A program made the translations under genes and the position numbers. This document shows positions 42,237 through 51,343 of a stretch of 64,000 nt of DNA, in pieces. Source of the stretch: Thalassococcus sp. S3 (GTDB lineage: Bacteria > Pseudomonadota > Alphaproteobacteria > Rhodobacterales > Rhodobacteraceae); contig NZ_CP022303.1 in assembly GCF_004216475.1 (NCBI RefSeq), forward strand, positions 2,108,001-2,172,000, given 5' to 3'. The notes beneath the pieces are model-generated. The model was given only the letters and a program-made list of their open reading frames with translations, searched no databases and was not told the origin of the DNA. Within the stretch, counting starts at the first letter, position 1, and every line of letters begins with the position of its first letter.

Positions 42237-42692
42237 ATGGCGAAAGATACCGAATTGCTGATGGACGAGGCCGCACTGAACGCCTTTGTCGACCGGGTGT
42301 TTCCACAGGTTAAGGACGATTTCCACGTCGAACATGTGGTGCCTTACGAGATCACCATGCGCCTGCTGGTGGGCGAACGCCACCTGCGCCCCGGCGGCAC
42401 CGTATCGGGGCCCGCGATGTTCGGGTTGGCCGATGTGACCGTTTATCTGATGATCATGGCGCTGATCGGGCCCAAGGCGCTGGCGGTGACCACGAACAGT
42501 TCGCTTGATTTCATGCGCAAGCCCGTTGCCAACACGGATCTGATCGCAAAGGGGCGCCTTTTGAAGCTCGGAAAGGCGCTCGCGGTGGGGGATGTGCTGC
42601 TTTACTCGGACGGGATGGAGGCGCCGGTTGCGCGGGCCGCGATGACCTATTCCATCCCGCCTGCCGGCTCCGCCGCTGACCAGTCCGCATAA
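42237..42692 (+). CDS. PaaI-family hot-dog thioesterase
   Basis: A 151-aa single hot-dog domain protein. The pattern with GGTVSGPAMFGLADVTVYLM, TTNSSLDFMRKPV and a KLGKALAVGDVLLYSDG strand fits the PaaI/YdiI acyl-CoA thioesterase group. The active-site Asp/Glu in that family is often near the first conserved motif; I cannot assign it firmly. It is divergent from the crotonase gene, which suggests a shared role in acyl-CoA metabolism. The start at 42237 follows a GGGGA ribosome site. Confidence 0.85.
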   Translation: MAKDTELLMDEAALNAFVDRVFPQVKDDFHVEHVVPYEITMRLLVGERHLRPGGTVSGPAMFGLADVTVYLMIMALIGPKALAVTTNSSLDFMRKPVANTDLIAKGRLLKLGKALAVGDVLLYSDGMEAPVARAAMTYSIPPAGSAADQSA

Positions 42693-42747
42693 AAAAGAGC
42701 CGGGATGAACCCGGCCCAGGAAGAGGTCCGACGGACCAACGGGGAAG

Positions 42748-42975
42748 TCAGATCCGCCAGAACGCGCGATTTGCCTCTCTTTGAGCCTCCTCGCGTGTCA
42801 GGCCGATATCTCGCAGCAAGTGGGCATCCAAGTGCGTGAGGTCTTTTCGGGTGCGGTATCGGATGTGCCACTCTGTCACGACACCCGCGAACTTCACCGC
42901 CAGCACCGCGATAAGCGGAAGCCGGGGGGAGGCTTTCAGCCGCAAGAGCGTCTCGGTGGTGAGTGCGTGTGCCAT
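42748..42975 (-). CDS. DUF1127-family small protein
   Basis: A 75-aa protein. The C-terminal half RKDLTHLDAHLLRDIGLTRE is the DUF1127 motif; the N-terminal half is hydrophobic. Short DUF1127 proteins affect phosphate, RNA or stress metabolism in alphaproteobacteria, but their action is still unclear. It has a good ribosome site (AAAGGAG). It is divergent from the MocR-type regulator, and the inverted repeats in the shared gap suggest that this regulator controls it. Confidence 0.88.
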   Translation of the reverse strand: MAHALTTETLLRLKASPRLPLIAVLAVKFAGVVTEWHIRYRTRKDLTHLDAHLLRDIGLTREEAQREANRAFWRI

Positions 42976-42990
42976 GATCTATCTCCTTTG

Positions 42991-43048
42991 ATTGTATTGA
43001 CACAATATATAAATCTCTCTACAAAGAGTTGATACATTGAGAAATGTA
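42991..43048. promoter_or_regulatory. Two inverted repeats in the MocR/DUF1127 gap
   Basis: ATTGT-N6-ACAAT (42991-43006) and TACATT-N4-AATGTA (43033-43048) lie in the 96-base gap between DUF1127 and the MocR-type regulator. GntR-type N-terminal domains of MocR proteins bind paired repeats in divergent promoters, so these are the likely operators. The sequence is AT-rich, unlike the surrounding genes. Confidence 0.55.
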
Positions 43049-43071
43049 CCGCCGTCCAAGGAAAGATTGTA

Positions 43072-44466
43072 ATGAATACAATTTCGCTGCCGCCGCTGGA
43101 GACCAAAAAAGGACCCAAATACAAGGTGGTCGCCGATACGATACGATCTTCCATCGAAAGTGGTACATTGACCGAAGGCACGAAATTGCCGCCGGTTCGC
43201 GATCTGGCTTATCAACTCAGCATCACGCCGGGCACCGTGGCACGGGCCTATACCATCCTCACGGATGAAGGATTGCTTATGGCAGAGGTGGGAAGGGGTA
43301 CATTCGTTGCGCCTCCGAAAACCCTGTTGCAAGACGATGTGTGGTCGCGACAGACCGAACCACCGGAGACGGATGCCGTGAGCCTCTTCAGCCCGCGCCT
43401 TGCGGATGTGGGGCAGGTGGCCGCGATCCGATCCGCGCTGCGTCAGGTGGCGGAGATGCCTCCCGAGCGGTTGCTCAGTTATCCGACCCGCGATGGCTAT
43501 GCGCCCGCCCGGCAGGCAGTCGTCGACTGGCTGGCGGATATGCCTTTGGGCACCTTCACCGAGCGGGACGTGGTGCTGACCCATGGCGGGCAGAACGGTA
43601 TCTGCGTTTGTCTCAATGCTATTCTGACCGGTCCCCGCCCGGTGCTGCTGGTCGAGGATCTTTCCTATGCCGGCTTTCGGCGGGCTGCGGAATTGATGCG
43701 CGCCGATGTGGTGGGCGTGGCGATGGATGAACACGGCGTGCGCCCCGAGGCGCTGGACCAGGCCGCCCGGCAATCAGGCGCGCAGGTTTTCTGCACCTCG
43801 CCCGAAGTGCAGAACCCCACGGGCGGCCATACACCGCTTGCCCGCCGCGAGGAACTGATTGCGGTGGCACAAAAACACGGCCTGCAAATCATCGAGGATG
43901 ACTGTTACCGCATGGGTGAGGCACGCGAGCCCAGTTACCGGGCGCTTTATCCGCGCCACACCTGGCATGTCTCCTCGATTTCGAAAACGCTCACCCCGTC
44001 GCTGCGCGTCGGTTTTGCCATTGCGCCCAAGGGGCGAGCGGCGGATCTGCGCCGGGCGGCCGAGTATGGCTTTTTCGGAATGGCACAGCCGCTCGCCGAG
44101 CTGACCCGCATCCTGCTGTCCGATCCCCGCACGCGGGAGCTGAGCGTGAGAGTGCGTGAGACCATGTCGGAATATGTCCGTGTTGCCGTGAATGCCCTGG
44201 GAGGGTTCGATCTGGTCTGGGATCCCGACGTTCCGTTCGTTTGGCTGCGTCTGCCCTCCGGCTGGCGCGCTGCCGCCTTTTGCCGCGAAGCCGAAGCGGT
44301 GGGCGTGCAGATCCGGTCCGCCGACGAATTTGCCCTGCGCGACGGCCGTGCACCCCATGCCGTACGCATCGCGATGAACGCGCATGTGGCGCTTTCCTCA
44401 TTTGAGGAGGCCATGCTCCGCCTGCGCCGCCTGCTGGACAATCCGCCCGAACAAATCAGTGTCTAG
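43072..44466 (+). CDS. MocR-family regulator, GntR HTH fused to aminotransferase
   Basis: A 464-aa regulator with an N-terminal GntR winged helix (residues about 10-80, RDLAYQLSITPGTVARAYT) and a large PLP-dependent aminotransferase-like domain. The cofactor Lys lies in VSSISKTLTPSLRVGF. Such proteins usually use PLP or an amino-compound as effector. The neighbouring divergent DUF1127 gene is the obvious candidate target. Its end is followed by a weak hairpin near 44473-44486 and an AT-rich stretch. Confidence 0.92.
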   Translation: MNTISLPPLETKKGPKYKVVADTIRSSIESGTLTEGTKLPPVRDLAYQLSITPGTVARAYTILTDEGLLMAEVGRGTFVAPPKTLLQDDVWSRQTEPPETDAVSLFSPRLADVGQVAAIRSALRQVAEMPPERLLSYPTRDGYAPARQAVVDWLADMPLGTFTERDVVLTHGGQNGICVCLNAILTGPRPVLLVEDLSYAGFRRAAELMRADVVGVAMDEHGVRPEALDQAARQSGAQVFCTSPEVQNPTGGHTPLARREELIAVAQKHGLQIIEDDCYRMGEAREPSYRALYPRHTWHVSSISKTLTPSLRVGFAIAPKGRAADLRRAAEYGFFGMAQPLAELTRILLSDPRTRELSVRVRETMSEYVRVAVNALGGFDLVWDPDVPFVWLRLPSGWRAAAFCREAEAVGVQIRSADEFALRDGRAPHAVRIAMNAHVALSSFEEAMLRLRRLLDNPPEQISV

Positions 44467-44534
44467 AATTGGGGTATAATGATACCTTATTTTCAAGGCG
44501 CTGATATATAATAGTTTTATTGGGATGTGCTCTC

Positions 44535-44563
44535 TTGACCTGGCATTCGGCGCTTTGTAAACC
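44535..44563 (+). promoter_or_regulatory. Candidate promoter for rplM-rpsI
   Basis: TTGACC (44535-44540) and TAAACC (44558-44563) are separated by 17 bases, about 67 bases before the rplM start. The spacing and -35 match a housekeeping sigma promoter; the -10 is weak. An alternative TATAAT at 44507-44512 has no clear -35. Confidence 0.4.
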
Positions 44564-44629
44564 CCGCCAATCAGTTTCAGGCGGCAGGTCGATGCCGGTC
44601 GCTTTCACGTCAAACAGGATTTACCTGCC

Positions 44630-45091
44630 ATGAAAACCTTTTCTGCAACCCCTGCAGAGATCGAGAAGAAGTGGATCGTGATCGATGCCGAAGGTATCGT
44701 TCTGGGCCGTCTCGCCTCGATCGTGGCCATGCGTCTGCGTGGCAAGCACAAAGCCTCGTTCACACCGCATATGGACATGGGCGACAACGTCATCGTCATC
44801 AACGCCGACAAGGTGCAGCTGACCGGCAAGAAACGCGAAGAGCATTTCTATTGGCATACCGGTCATCCCGGCGGCATCAAGTCCCGCACCAAGCAGCAGA
44901 TCCTCGAGGGCAAGCACCCCGAACGCGTGGTGATGCAAGCCGTCAAGCGGATGCTGCCGGGCAACCGTCTGAGCCGCAAGCAAATGACCAATCTCCGCGT
45001 CTATGCAGGCGCGGAACATCCCCATGAGGCGCAAAGCCCCGAAGTTCTGGATGTCAAATCCATGAACAAGAAAAACACCCGGAGCGCGTAA
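44630..45091 (+). CDS. rplM: Ribosomal protein uL13
   Basis: The 153-aa large-subunit protein L13 assembles early on 23S rRNA. It starts [20 protein letters not shown] and has the family segments [17 protein letters not shown], the [15 protein letters not shown] strand, YWHTGHPGG and the basic [20 protein letters not shown] motif. It is followed by rpsI after three bases, the universal rplM-rpsI pair. Confidence 0.99.
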   Translation: MKTFSATPAEIEKKWIVIDAEGIVLGRLASIVAMRLRGKHKASFTPHMDMGDNVIVINADKVQLTGKKREEHFYWHTGHPGGIKSRTKQQILEGKHPERVVMQAVKRMLPGNRLSRKQMTNLRVYAGAEHPHEAQSPEVLDVKSMNKKNTRSA

Positions 45092-45094
45092 GAA

Positions 45095-45583
45095 ATGGCC
45101 GACGAAATCAACACATTGGAAGACCTGCAAGCCGTTGCAGGCGACGCTGCCGCCCCGGAGGTCGATCTGACCCCGCGCGAGCCTGTGCGGGACGATCTGG
45201 GCCGCTCCTACGCGACCGGCAAACGGAAGGACGCGGTGGCTCGTGTCTGGATCAAGCCCGGTTCCGGCAAGGTGACCGTGAATGGCAAGGAGATGAAGGC
45301 CTACTTCGCCCGTCCCGTTCTGCAGATGATCCTGCGCCAGCCCTTCACCGTTGCCGGTGTCGAGGATCAGTTCGACGTGATGGCGACCGTCAAGGGCGGG
45401 GGCCTCTCCGGTCAGGCGGGTGCGGTCAAGCACGGTATCTCGAAAGCGCTGCAGCTTTACGATCCGTCCTTGCGCGGCGCGCTGAAAGCCGCGGGCTTCC
45501 TGACCCGCGACAGCCGCGTGGTCGAGCGGAAGAAATACGGTAAGGCCAAGGCCCGTAAGAGCTTCCAGTTCTCCAAGCGTTAA
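45095..45583 (+). CDS. rpsI: Ribosomal protein uS9
   Basis: The 162-aa small-subunit protein S9 contacts the P-site tRNA with its C-terminal KR tail (ends FSKR). Compared with E. coli S9 it has an N-terminal extension of about 30 residues, acidic and Ala-rich, typical of alphaproteobacteria. Family segments are [33 protein letters not shown] and [15 protein letters not shown] strong terminator follows. Confidence 0.99.
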   Translation: MADEINTLEDLQAVAGDAAAPEVDLTPREPVRDDLGRSYATGKRKDAVARVWIKPGSGKVTVNGKEMKAYFARPVLQMILRQPFTVAGVEDQFDVMATVKGGGLSGQAGAVKHGISKALQLYDPSLRGALKAAGFLTRDSRVVERKKYGKAKARKSFQFSKR

Positions 45584-45605
45584 GACTTGGATCCGAGGGA
45601 CAGGA

Positions 45606-45634
45606 AAGGCCGCTCCATCCGGGGCGGCCTTTTT
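45606..45634 (+). terminator. Rho-independent terminator after rpsI
   Basis: An 11-bp stem (left 45606-45616, right 45621-45631, including one G-U pair) with a 4-base loop ends in a run of five T. It closes the rplM-rpsI transcript and lies next to the end of the convergent membrane-protein gene. Confidence 0.93.
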
Positions 45635-45643
45635 CGTCGCGGG

Positions 45644-46036
45644 TTAGTCATCAGGTCCAAATCGGGTTTGTTCGCATAAATGGCCGGAGACGAGCTTATA
45701 CGTGTGGCGTCCCGATGAACGGCTTCGCCGTTCTACACATGCGTGGCTGGTAATGCCCTGTGCCACGACGAGCCGTCGCGTCATCGCAGTTGCGACCGAC
45801 CCCTCCTCGTCAGTGAAATAGACCCGGTGGCGAGGTGGCGAGCGCTCGCTCGCGACCGTGTCCGTGAAATCGACCGCCACGCGATGATATCCATCGTGAT
45901 GGTGAGGTTCGATTTTGAAATAGAGAAAGAAGGCTCCCGTTGCAGTCAGCGCGACAAGGCTGACGAGCGTGAGGGCGCCGTATTCGAGAGCGAAGTGGTG
46001 AAAGCGTTTGGGAAGGTAGGCGAGAAGCCTAGTCAT
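45644..46036 (-). CDS. Membrane-anchored protein of unknown function
   Basis: A 130-aa protein with an N-terminal hydrophobic helix (residues about 18-40, YGALTLVSLVALTATGAFFL) and a polar C-terminal domain of about 90 residues that should be periplasmic. The latter has FKIEPHHHDGYH, a histidine cluster. I do not recognise it. Its ATG overlaps the end of the TetR-family gene upstream, so it is probably the last gene of a ppk2-tetR-orf operon. Confidence 0.6.
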   Translation of the reverse strand: MTRLLAYLPKRFHHFALEYGALTLVSLVALTATGAFFLYFKIEPHHHDGYHRVAVDFTDTVASERSPPRHRVYFTDEEGSVATAMTRRLVVAQGITSHACVERRSRSSGRHTYKLVSGHLCEQTRFGPDD

Positions 46037-46646
46037 CTGGCGCCACCAACCCCAAACCACGCAGATAGACACCGATGCCAGTTTCCAGCAGATCCTCGGG
46101 CGGGAAGGGGGATTGGGTGCCCGGGCTGTTGCGCGCGAAAAGCTCCACAACCCCGTGGCTCAGCGCCCAGATATGGGCCGAGAACATCGAGGCGGGCGGG
46201 CGCTTTTCAGGCGGTATGTGCTCGCTGAGGTCGGTCGCGGCCTTCTCCAGCACGTCACGTGCTTTTTGTGCCGCGACCGCCAGTTCCGGCGTGCGGTTTA
46301 CCGAAATACCGCTTTCAAACATCGCGATGTAGTGGCCGGGATGCCGACGGGCGAACGCCAGATAGGCACGCCCCGTGGCCTCGAACGCGGCCAAGGCGGA
46401 GGGCTGGCCGCTTTCATAGGCGTATTGCATCAGGTCGGCGAAGATCTCGTATCCCTGGCGCGCGGCCTCCGCGATCAGGTCCTCGCGCCCTTCGAAATGC
46501 CGATAGACCGCCGCCGGGGTCACGCCAGCCGTCTTGGCCGCCTCCGACAGGGTAAAGCCTGTCGGGCCCTTGTCGGTGATCAGCGTGAGGGCTGCATCCA
46601 CCAGGGCCTGGCGCAGATTGCCGTGATGATAGCCGCGTTTAGGCAT
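46029..46646 (-). CDS. TetR/AcrR-family transcriptional regulator
   Basis: A 205-aa regulator with an N-terminal helix-turn-helix (residues about 10-55, [24 protein letters not shown] sequence) and an effector-binding C-terminal domain. It begins [20 protein letters not shown], the pattern of the TetR_C_33/WHG-type group. The start at 46646 removes an odd 15-residue tail. It overlaps ppk2 by eight bases and the next gene by eight. Confidence 0.9.
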   Translation of the reverse strand: MPKRGYHHGNLRQALVDAALTLITDKGPTGFTLSEAAKTAGVTPAAVYRHFEGREDLIAEAARQGYEIFADLMQYAYESGQPSALAAFEATGRAYLAFARRHPGHYIAMFESGISVNRTPELAVAAQKARDVLEKAATDLSEHIPPEKRPPASMFSAHIWALSHGVVELFARNSPGTQSPFPPEDLLETGIGVYLRGLGLVAPDD

Positions 46647-47508
46647 CCCAGATGTCGGGCCCTCCGCAAATTTGTGTGTCGATCCGGCCAACCGCCTTGG
46701 GGTCCTTGCGCCCGTAATCGATCCCGTTCAGGACGGCCCGAATGGCATTGACCCGCGCCCGCCGTTTGTCGTCGGATCGCAGGATGGTCCAGGGGCTTCG
46801 GTCGCTGTGGCTGCGCTCGAACGTTTCAAAGATCGCATCGCTGTAGGCGTCCCAGCGGCGCAAGCCTTCGACGTCGATCCAGCTGAGTTTCCACTGCTTC
46901 AGCGGATCCTTTTCCCGCTCCAGAAACCGCCGCAACTGTTCTGCCCGCCCGACATTGAGCCAAAGCTTGATCAGGTGAATGCCGTCCTCTTGCAACATAT
47001 GTTCGAAAGGAAGCACCTGTTCGAAAAAGCGTTCGCGCGCCTCGTCCTCGCAGAAGTCAAAGACCTTCTCGACCACGCCGCGATTGTACCAGCTTCGATC
47101 AAAGAAAACGATCTCTCCGGCAGCGGGAAGGTGGTCGATATAGCGTTGGAAATACCATTGCGACTGTTCTTTGTCCGTGGGCTTGGGCAAGGCCACGATC
47201 CGCGCGCCCCGTGGATTAATATTGGCCCGGAACCGTTTGATTGTCCCGCCTTTTCCCGATGCATCTCTGCCTTCGAAAATGATGGCGACCCGGGCGCCGC
47301 TATTCCGGACCCAGGCCTGCATTTTGACGAGTTCTATCTGCAGTTTGTCCAGTTCCGCCTCATAAACCTTGCGGGCCATCCTTTCGGAATGCGGATAGCT
47401 GTGGCTCAGGATTTCCCCTTTGTCCGACCGCTTGATGGCATTGCGCACGTCCTCGGGGGCTTCGTCGCGGAAATAGGCGCTGATCGCACCATCAAAGGGG
47501 AGCTGCAT
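46639..47508 (-). CDS. ppk2: Polyphosphate kinase 2
   Basis: PPK2 uses polyphosphate to phosphorylate nucleoside mono- or diphosphates (or the reverse). The 289-aa one-domain protein has Walker A in [13 protein letters not shown] (residues 78-90), Walker B Asp near 137 in [11 protein letters not shown], and an N-terminal extension. Subclass (NDP- or NMP-directed) cannot be fixed from the sequence by eye; the length and the YERFFEQ-type lid lean toward class I. It is upstream of, and overlaps, the TetR-type gene. Confidence 0.93.
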   Translation of the reverse strand: MQLPFDGAISAYFRDEAPEDVRNAIKRSDKGEILSHSYPHSERMARKVYEAELDKLQIELVKMQAWVRNSGARVAIIFEGRDASGKGGTIKRFRANINPRGARIVALPKPTDKEQSQWYFQRYIDHLPAAGEIVFFDRSWYNRGVVEKVFDFCEDEARERFFEQVLPFEHMLQEDGIHLIKLWLNVGRAEQLRRFLEREKDPLKQWKLSWIDVEGLRRWDAYSDAIFETFERSHSDRSPWTILRSDDKRRARVNAIRAVLNGIDYGRKDPKAVGRIDTQICGGPDIWDA

Positions 47509-47557
47509 CTGCCTCGTGCCTTTCGTCTTTTACCGTCAATATGGGATGTTAATCCGA

Positions 47558-48511
47558 TTAACGCAAATTGGCACGCCTTGCCGCGCGGTCAATCGCAGCG
47601 ATCACATCGTCCTGATCGACATGGTGCGGCATATGTCCGATCCCGGCCAGCCGTGTCAGCACGGCCCCGTCGATCTGGTGCACCAGCTTTTCAGAGTGGA
47701 TTGGCAGCCCGACGGTGGTGTCGTCGGTTCCGTGAACGATCTCGGTAGGGACATTGATCTCGCCATAGCGCGGTTGCAGGGCTTTGATCTCGTCCAGCAG
47801 GTTTGCCCGCTGCGCGGCGTTCGCGCGCAGCGATTTGCGCCGCAGGGTCAGTCCGGCGCCCACCGCCTCGGCATAGCCATCGGGCGCGGATTGCGGGGCA
47901 AAGATGCCCTCCAGCGTCTCTTCGACCCGCGCATCGCTGACAAAGGCCGTGAGCAAAGGCACGACGAACAGGTTGCCCCACCAGCTTGTCAGCACCTGAT
48001 AATAGGGATCAAGCGGCGTGGTCCACGGGTTGGAGGGTGCTGCGAGCGGGACGAGCGCCGCGATATGGTCTGGCTGTGTAACGGCCCAGGCCAGAGCAAC
48101 CGATCCGCCATAGCTTTGTCCCATCACGATGGGCCGCTCGGCGCCCAATTGCGCGGCAGCTTTCGCCATCAGCTCTGCCTGTTCGAAGATCGACGCGCCA
48201 TCGCCGTTCAGCCGGTCGGTATAGCCCAGCCCGGGCCGGTCGAAGACGATCACCCGGTAGCGCTCTGCCAGTTTCGGGGCGAGCGAAAAGGTCATGTCAC
48301 GCGTGTTCCCGCTGGAGCCATGGATCAGCACCAGATCCGGCCCATCGCCCATCACCACCGCATGAACCTGCACGCCGTCCACATCCAGCAACTGACCTTC
48401 GGGCGGGTAGAGCCGTTCGGCCCGCGCTTCCTGTTGCAGTACACGCCAGGTCAGCGCGCTCGCTGCGACACCCAGAACAACAAGGATATAAATCAGGATC
48501 TTAATGGCCAA
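47558..48511 (-). CDS. Membrane-anchored alpha/beta hydrolase
   Basis: A 317-aa hydrolase with an N-terminal hydrophobic anchor ([18 protein letters not shown]). The alpha/beta fold has LIHGSSGN, the nucleophile elbow [11 protein letters not shown], an acid in [10 protein letters not shown], and the His in AGIGHMPHH. The substrate is unknown. Its start overlaps the end of metA by 11 bases, so it is probably cotranscribed downstream of metA. Confidence 0.88.
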   Translation of the reverse strand: MAIKILIYILVVLGVAASALTWRVLQQEARAERLYPPEGQLLDVDGVQVHAVVMGDGPDLVLIHGSSGNTRDMTFSLAPKLAERYRVIVFDRPGLGYTDRLNGDGASIFEQAELMAKAAAQLGAERPIVMGQSYGGSVALAWAVTQPDHIAALVPLAAPSNPWTTPLDPYYQVLTSWWGNLFVVPLLTAFVSDARVEETLEGIFAPQSAPDGYAEAVGAGLTLRRKSLRANAAQRANLLDEIKALQPRYGEINVPTEIVHGTDDTTVGLPIHSEKLVHQIDGAVLTRLAGIGHMPHHVDQDDVIAAIDRAARRANLR

Positions 48512-49427
48512 TCTTGCTCAAATCGAAATTCGTGGTCTGGTAGATCTCGTTGATCCAGTTGCCATATAGAAGATGTGCGTGGCTTCTCCAGCGGTTTTGC
48601 GGCGTGGCGTTGGGATTGTCGTCGGGGAAGTAGTTGAGTGGCAGTTGGATCTCAGCCCCTTCGATCTGGTTCTGCGACAGATCACGTTCGTATTCCTCCC
48701 GCAGGGTGCCGCTGTCATATTCGAAATGGTTGAGGATATAGATCGCCCGATGCGCCGGGTCCTCGATCAGGCACGGCCCCGCCACGTCCGAGCCCAGAAG
48801 GATCGGCAGACCCGCCGCCTCCACCTCCGGCGCGCGCACCTCCGTCCAGCGGGAGACCGGCACGACGCAATCGTCCGAAAAGCCCCGCAGATAAGGCGAG
48901 GCGGGCGAGAGGTTCGCGTGCCGGTAACAGCCAAAGAGCTTGTCGGACAGGATATGCTTGGGCACCCGGTGGAAGTGATGCAGCATCGCCATCCCGCCCC
49001 AGCAGACGCCGAAAGTGGAATGCACGTTGGTCTGGGTCCAGTCCATCACCTCGCAGAGTTCGTCCCAATAGGTCACATCCTCGAAGGCCAGATGTTCGAT
49101 CGGCGCGCCGGTGATGATCAGGCCGTCGAATTTCTGATCCTTCACCTCCTGAAAGGGGCGGTAGAATTCGGCCATATGCTCGGCCGCCGTGTTCCGGGTC
49201 TGGTGTTCGGACATACGGATCAGGCTCAGCTCGATCTGGAGCGGGCCTGCGCCGATCAGCCGGGCAAACTGGTTCTCCGTCTGGATCTTCTTTGGCATCA
49301 GGTTCAACAGCCCGATCCGCAGGGGCCTGATATCCTGCCGGGCTGCCTGATCCTCCGACATCACCATCACGCCTTCGTTCGTCAGAACGTCATAGGCGGG
49401 CAGGTCTGCGGGGATCTTAATAGGCAT
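48501..49427 (-). CDS. metA: Homoserine O-acetyltransferase
   Basis: MetA acylates homoserine in methionine synthesis. The 308-aa protein is a class I glutamine-amidotransferase-like enzyme with the nucleophile Cys at residue 142 in [11 protein letters not shown] and the catalytic His in LNHFEYD. Residue 111 is Glu ([13 protein letters not shown]); work on MetA homologues shows that Glu111 gives acetyl-CoA and Gly111 gives succinyl-CoA preference, so acetylation is predicted here. I looked for a SAM riboswitch in the 42-base gap upstream and did not find one. Confidence 0.95.
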   Translation of the reverse strand: MPIKIPADLPAYDVLTNEGVMVMSEDQAARQDIRPLRIGLLNLMPKKIQTENQFARLIGAGPLQIELSLIRMSEHQTRNTAAEHMAEFYRPFQEVKDQKFDGLIITGAPIEHLAFEDVTYWDELCEVMDWTQTNVHSTFGVCWGGMAMLHHFHRVPKHILSDKLFGCYRHANLSPASPYLRGFSDDCVVPVSRWTEVRAPEVEAAGLPILLGSDVAGPCLIEDPAHRAIYILNHFEYDSGTLREEYERDLSQNQIEGAEIQLPLNYFPDDNPNATPQNRWRSHAHLLYGNWINEIYQTTNFDLSKIGH

Positions 49428-49469
49428 GAGGTCGGCTTTCCTTAGCTGCGAAGATCGGAGATACGCCCT

Positions 49470-50330
49470 TTAGCCTCGCGCCTCAAGGGCGCTGGCGATC
49501 AGCGTGTCGAAACCGACCGCATCGCGACAGGCAAAGACGTGATCGGCCTGCACCGTCACACCCCATTTGGCCATCGCCGCATAGCGTGGCTGACGATGGG
49601 CGAGTGCCTGGGCATAGGTCCAGCGGATGAAGGTATCTGGATCGACATCGCCCTCCTGAGCATTGTTTTCGCTCAGATATCGCTCCCAGGCATTGCTCAG
49701 AAACTCCGGCTGATAGGCCATCGGCTTCGGCGCCTTGTCGAACCGGCGTACCAGTTCGGCGGTGTGTGCATCGCTGCCTTCCAGCCAGATCAAAAGCGTG
49801 TGACGGGCCAGTTCGGTCAGGATGGGATCGTCGGGATCGTCCGCGTCCACCCATTCGCAGATCGACCCGCCGGTGTCGCAGATGAAATGCGGATAGCCAT
49901 AGAGCATCTCGGCCCGGCGGATGAAATGCTCGGTATCCAGCAGTGCCGAGATCTCCGCGCGTCGGAATTGCTCCTGCCTGCGGCGATATTCCTCCATCGG
50001 CAGGCCGCCCCTGACAGGATCGCCCGGTTTGCCCAAATAGCTTGCCACCGGTTTGAGATTTTCGAAGGTCAGGTTCGATCCGATATAGATCGAATCCGAC
50101 ATCAGCAATTCCCGCAGAAACGGGTTCTTCATCGCCTCCGCCTTGGCGTTGTCAGCGATGTATTCGCCCATGTATCGCGTGCCGATGCGGTAATCGATGC
50201 TATAGTGAAACCAGTCGCCCGTGGCCCTCAGCATCTGGCTCAGATGCGTCTTGCCCAAGCCCGACATGCCGAAAAACAGCACGCGTTTATGCGCCGCCCT
50301 GCGCCAGTCTTCGGCGTTTTGATACAGCAT
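49470..50330 (-). CDS. P-loop ATPase or kinase-like protein of unknown function
   Basis: A 286-aa protein with a Walker A motif (FFGMSGLGKTHL, residues 20-30) at the very start. Later segments include YGYPHFICDTGGSICEW and RHTLLIWLEGSD. I know of similar proteins in Rhodobacteraceae that are still annotated only as ATPases. It lies upstream of metA on the same strand but is not clearly linked in function. Confidence 0.7.
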   Translation of the reverse strand: MLYQNAEDWRRAAHKRVLFFGMSGLGKTHLSQMLRATGDWFHYSIDYRIGTRYMGEYIADNAKAEAMKNPFLRELLMSDSIYIGSNLTFENLKPVASYLGKPGDPVRGGLPMEEYRRRQEQFRRAEISALLDTEHFIRRAEMLYGYPHFICDTGGSICEWVDADDPDDPILTELARHTLLIWLEGSDAHTAELVRRFDKAPKPMAYQPEFLSNAWERYLSENNAQEGDVDPDTFIRWTYAQALAHRQPRYAAMAKWGVTVQADHVFACRDAVGFDTLIASALEARG

Positions 50331-50376
50331 CGACCGTCCCCTTTTTTGCCCCTCCTACGCGCGGGCGGGGCGCGGG

Positions 50377-51276
50377 TCAATTCCGGCGCAAGAGGCGCCC
50401 GTCAAGCACCACCAGACCTGCGGCAAGCAGTGCAAAGCCGATGAAAGCCTGCGGTTTCAGCGTCTCGCCTAGCAGGACGGCGCCCAATCCGATGGCCACC
50501 GGAGGGATCAGCAGGGTGACCAGCATCAGGTTCCCGCTGCCGGCCATGGCCAGAACGCGGTAATATAGCAGGTAGGCACCCGCCGTGGCGATGATCGAAT
50601 AATATCCAATCGCGGCCCAGGTCACGGGCTGAAGATCCAACGCCACCGGCCCGTCAATGATCAGCGCCGCGGGCAGCATCACGAGGGTCGAGCCTGTCAA
50701 CATGCCCGCCGCCGCCACTTGCGGAGCCAGCCCGCTTAGGCGCAGCCGGGCCCAGGCGCTGGCCAGCGCATAGCTGATCGTGCCTGCGATCACGGCCAGC
50801 TGCGCGGTCGACCGGATGTCGAAGCTGCGAAACGCCTCCAGCCCGATCGCCGTCGCCACACCCAGAAAGCCCAGCAGAACGCCGGTCATCTTGCGCAGCG
50901 TCAGCCGTTCATCCGCAAAGACCAGTGCAGCCACGATCACCCCGAAAATCGCCGTCGCCGCGTTGAGGATCGAGGTCAAGCCCGTCTCGATATGCAACTG
51001 CCCCCAGGCCATCAGCCCGAACGGGATCACGTTGTTCAGAAGCCCCATCACCAGAAAGCCCAGCCAGATGCGCGGATCGCGGGGCAGGGGCAGCCGGCTC
51101 ATCGCGACCACGGCCCACAGCGCCAGCATCGCCCAGCCGGTCCGGTGCAGCACCGAGGTGACGAACGGCACCTCGTTCAGCGCCACCCGGATCGACAGGA
51201 AAGACCCGCCCCAGATGACGCCCAGAAGAAGAAGCTCACCCCAGGCGCGGGTGGAGAGGGTCTTTTGGTCGGTCAT
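50377..51276 (-). CDS. EamA-family (DMT) transporter
   Basis: A 299-aa membrane protein with ten predicted helices in two EamA repeats (second repeat starts near residue 150). The first repeat shows LGVIWGGSFLSIRVALNE and the second a GTISYALASAWARLRLSG segment. EamA proteins export amino acids, metabolites or drugs; the substrate here is unknown. It stands between the ATPase gene and the porin gene. Confidence 0.9.
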   Translation of the reverse strand: MTDQKTLSTRAWGELLLLGVIWGGSFLSIRVALNEVPFVTSVLHRTGWAMLALWAVVAMSRLPLPRDPRIWLGFLVMGLLNNVIPFGLMAWGQLHIETGLTSILNAATAIFGVIVAALVFADERLTLRKMTGVLLGFLGVATAIGLEAFRSFDIRSTAQLAVIAGTISYALASAWARLRLSGLAPQVAAAGMLTGSTLVMLPAALIIDGPVALDLQPVTWAAIGYYSIIATAGAYLLYYRVLAMAGSGNLMLVTLLIPPVAIGLGAVLLGETLKPQAFIGFALLAAGLVVLDGRLLRRN

Positions 51277-51343
51277 GCCGCAGCCTTAACGCGTGCACGA
51301 ATGGCCTCCCACCCGTTTCTTGCGGATTGGTCGCGGCGGTGCC

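Noticed and set aside
49428..49469. Possible SAM riboswitch upstream of metA
   Set aside because: The gap is only 42 bases. A GCTAA-like string is present, but I could not form the pseudoknot and stem of SAM-II or the Rhodobacterales SAM/SAH type.
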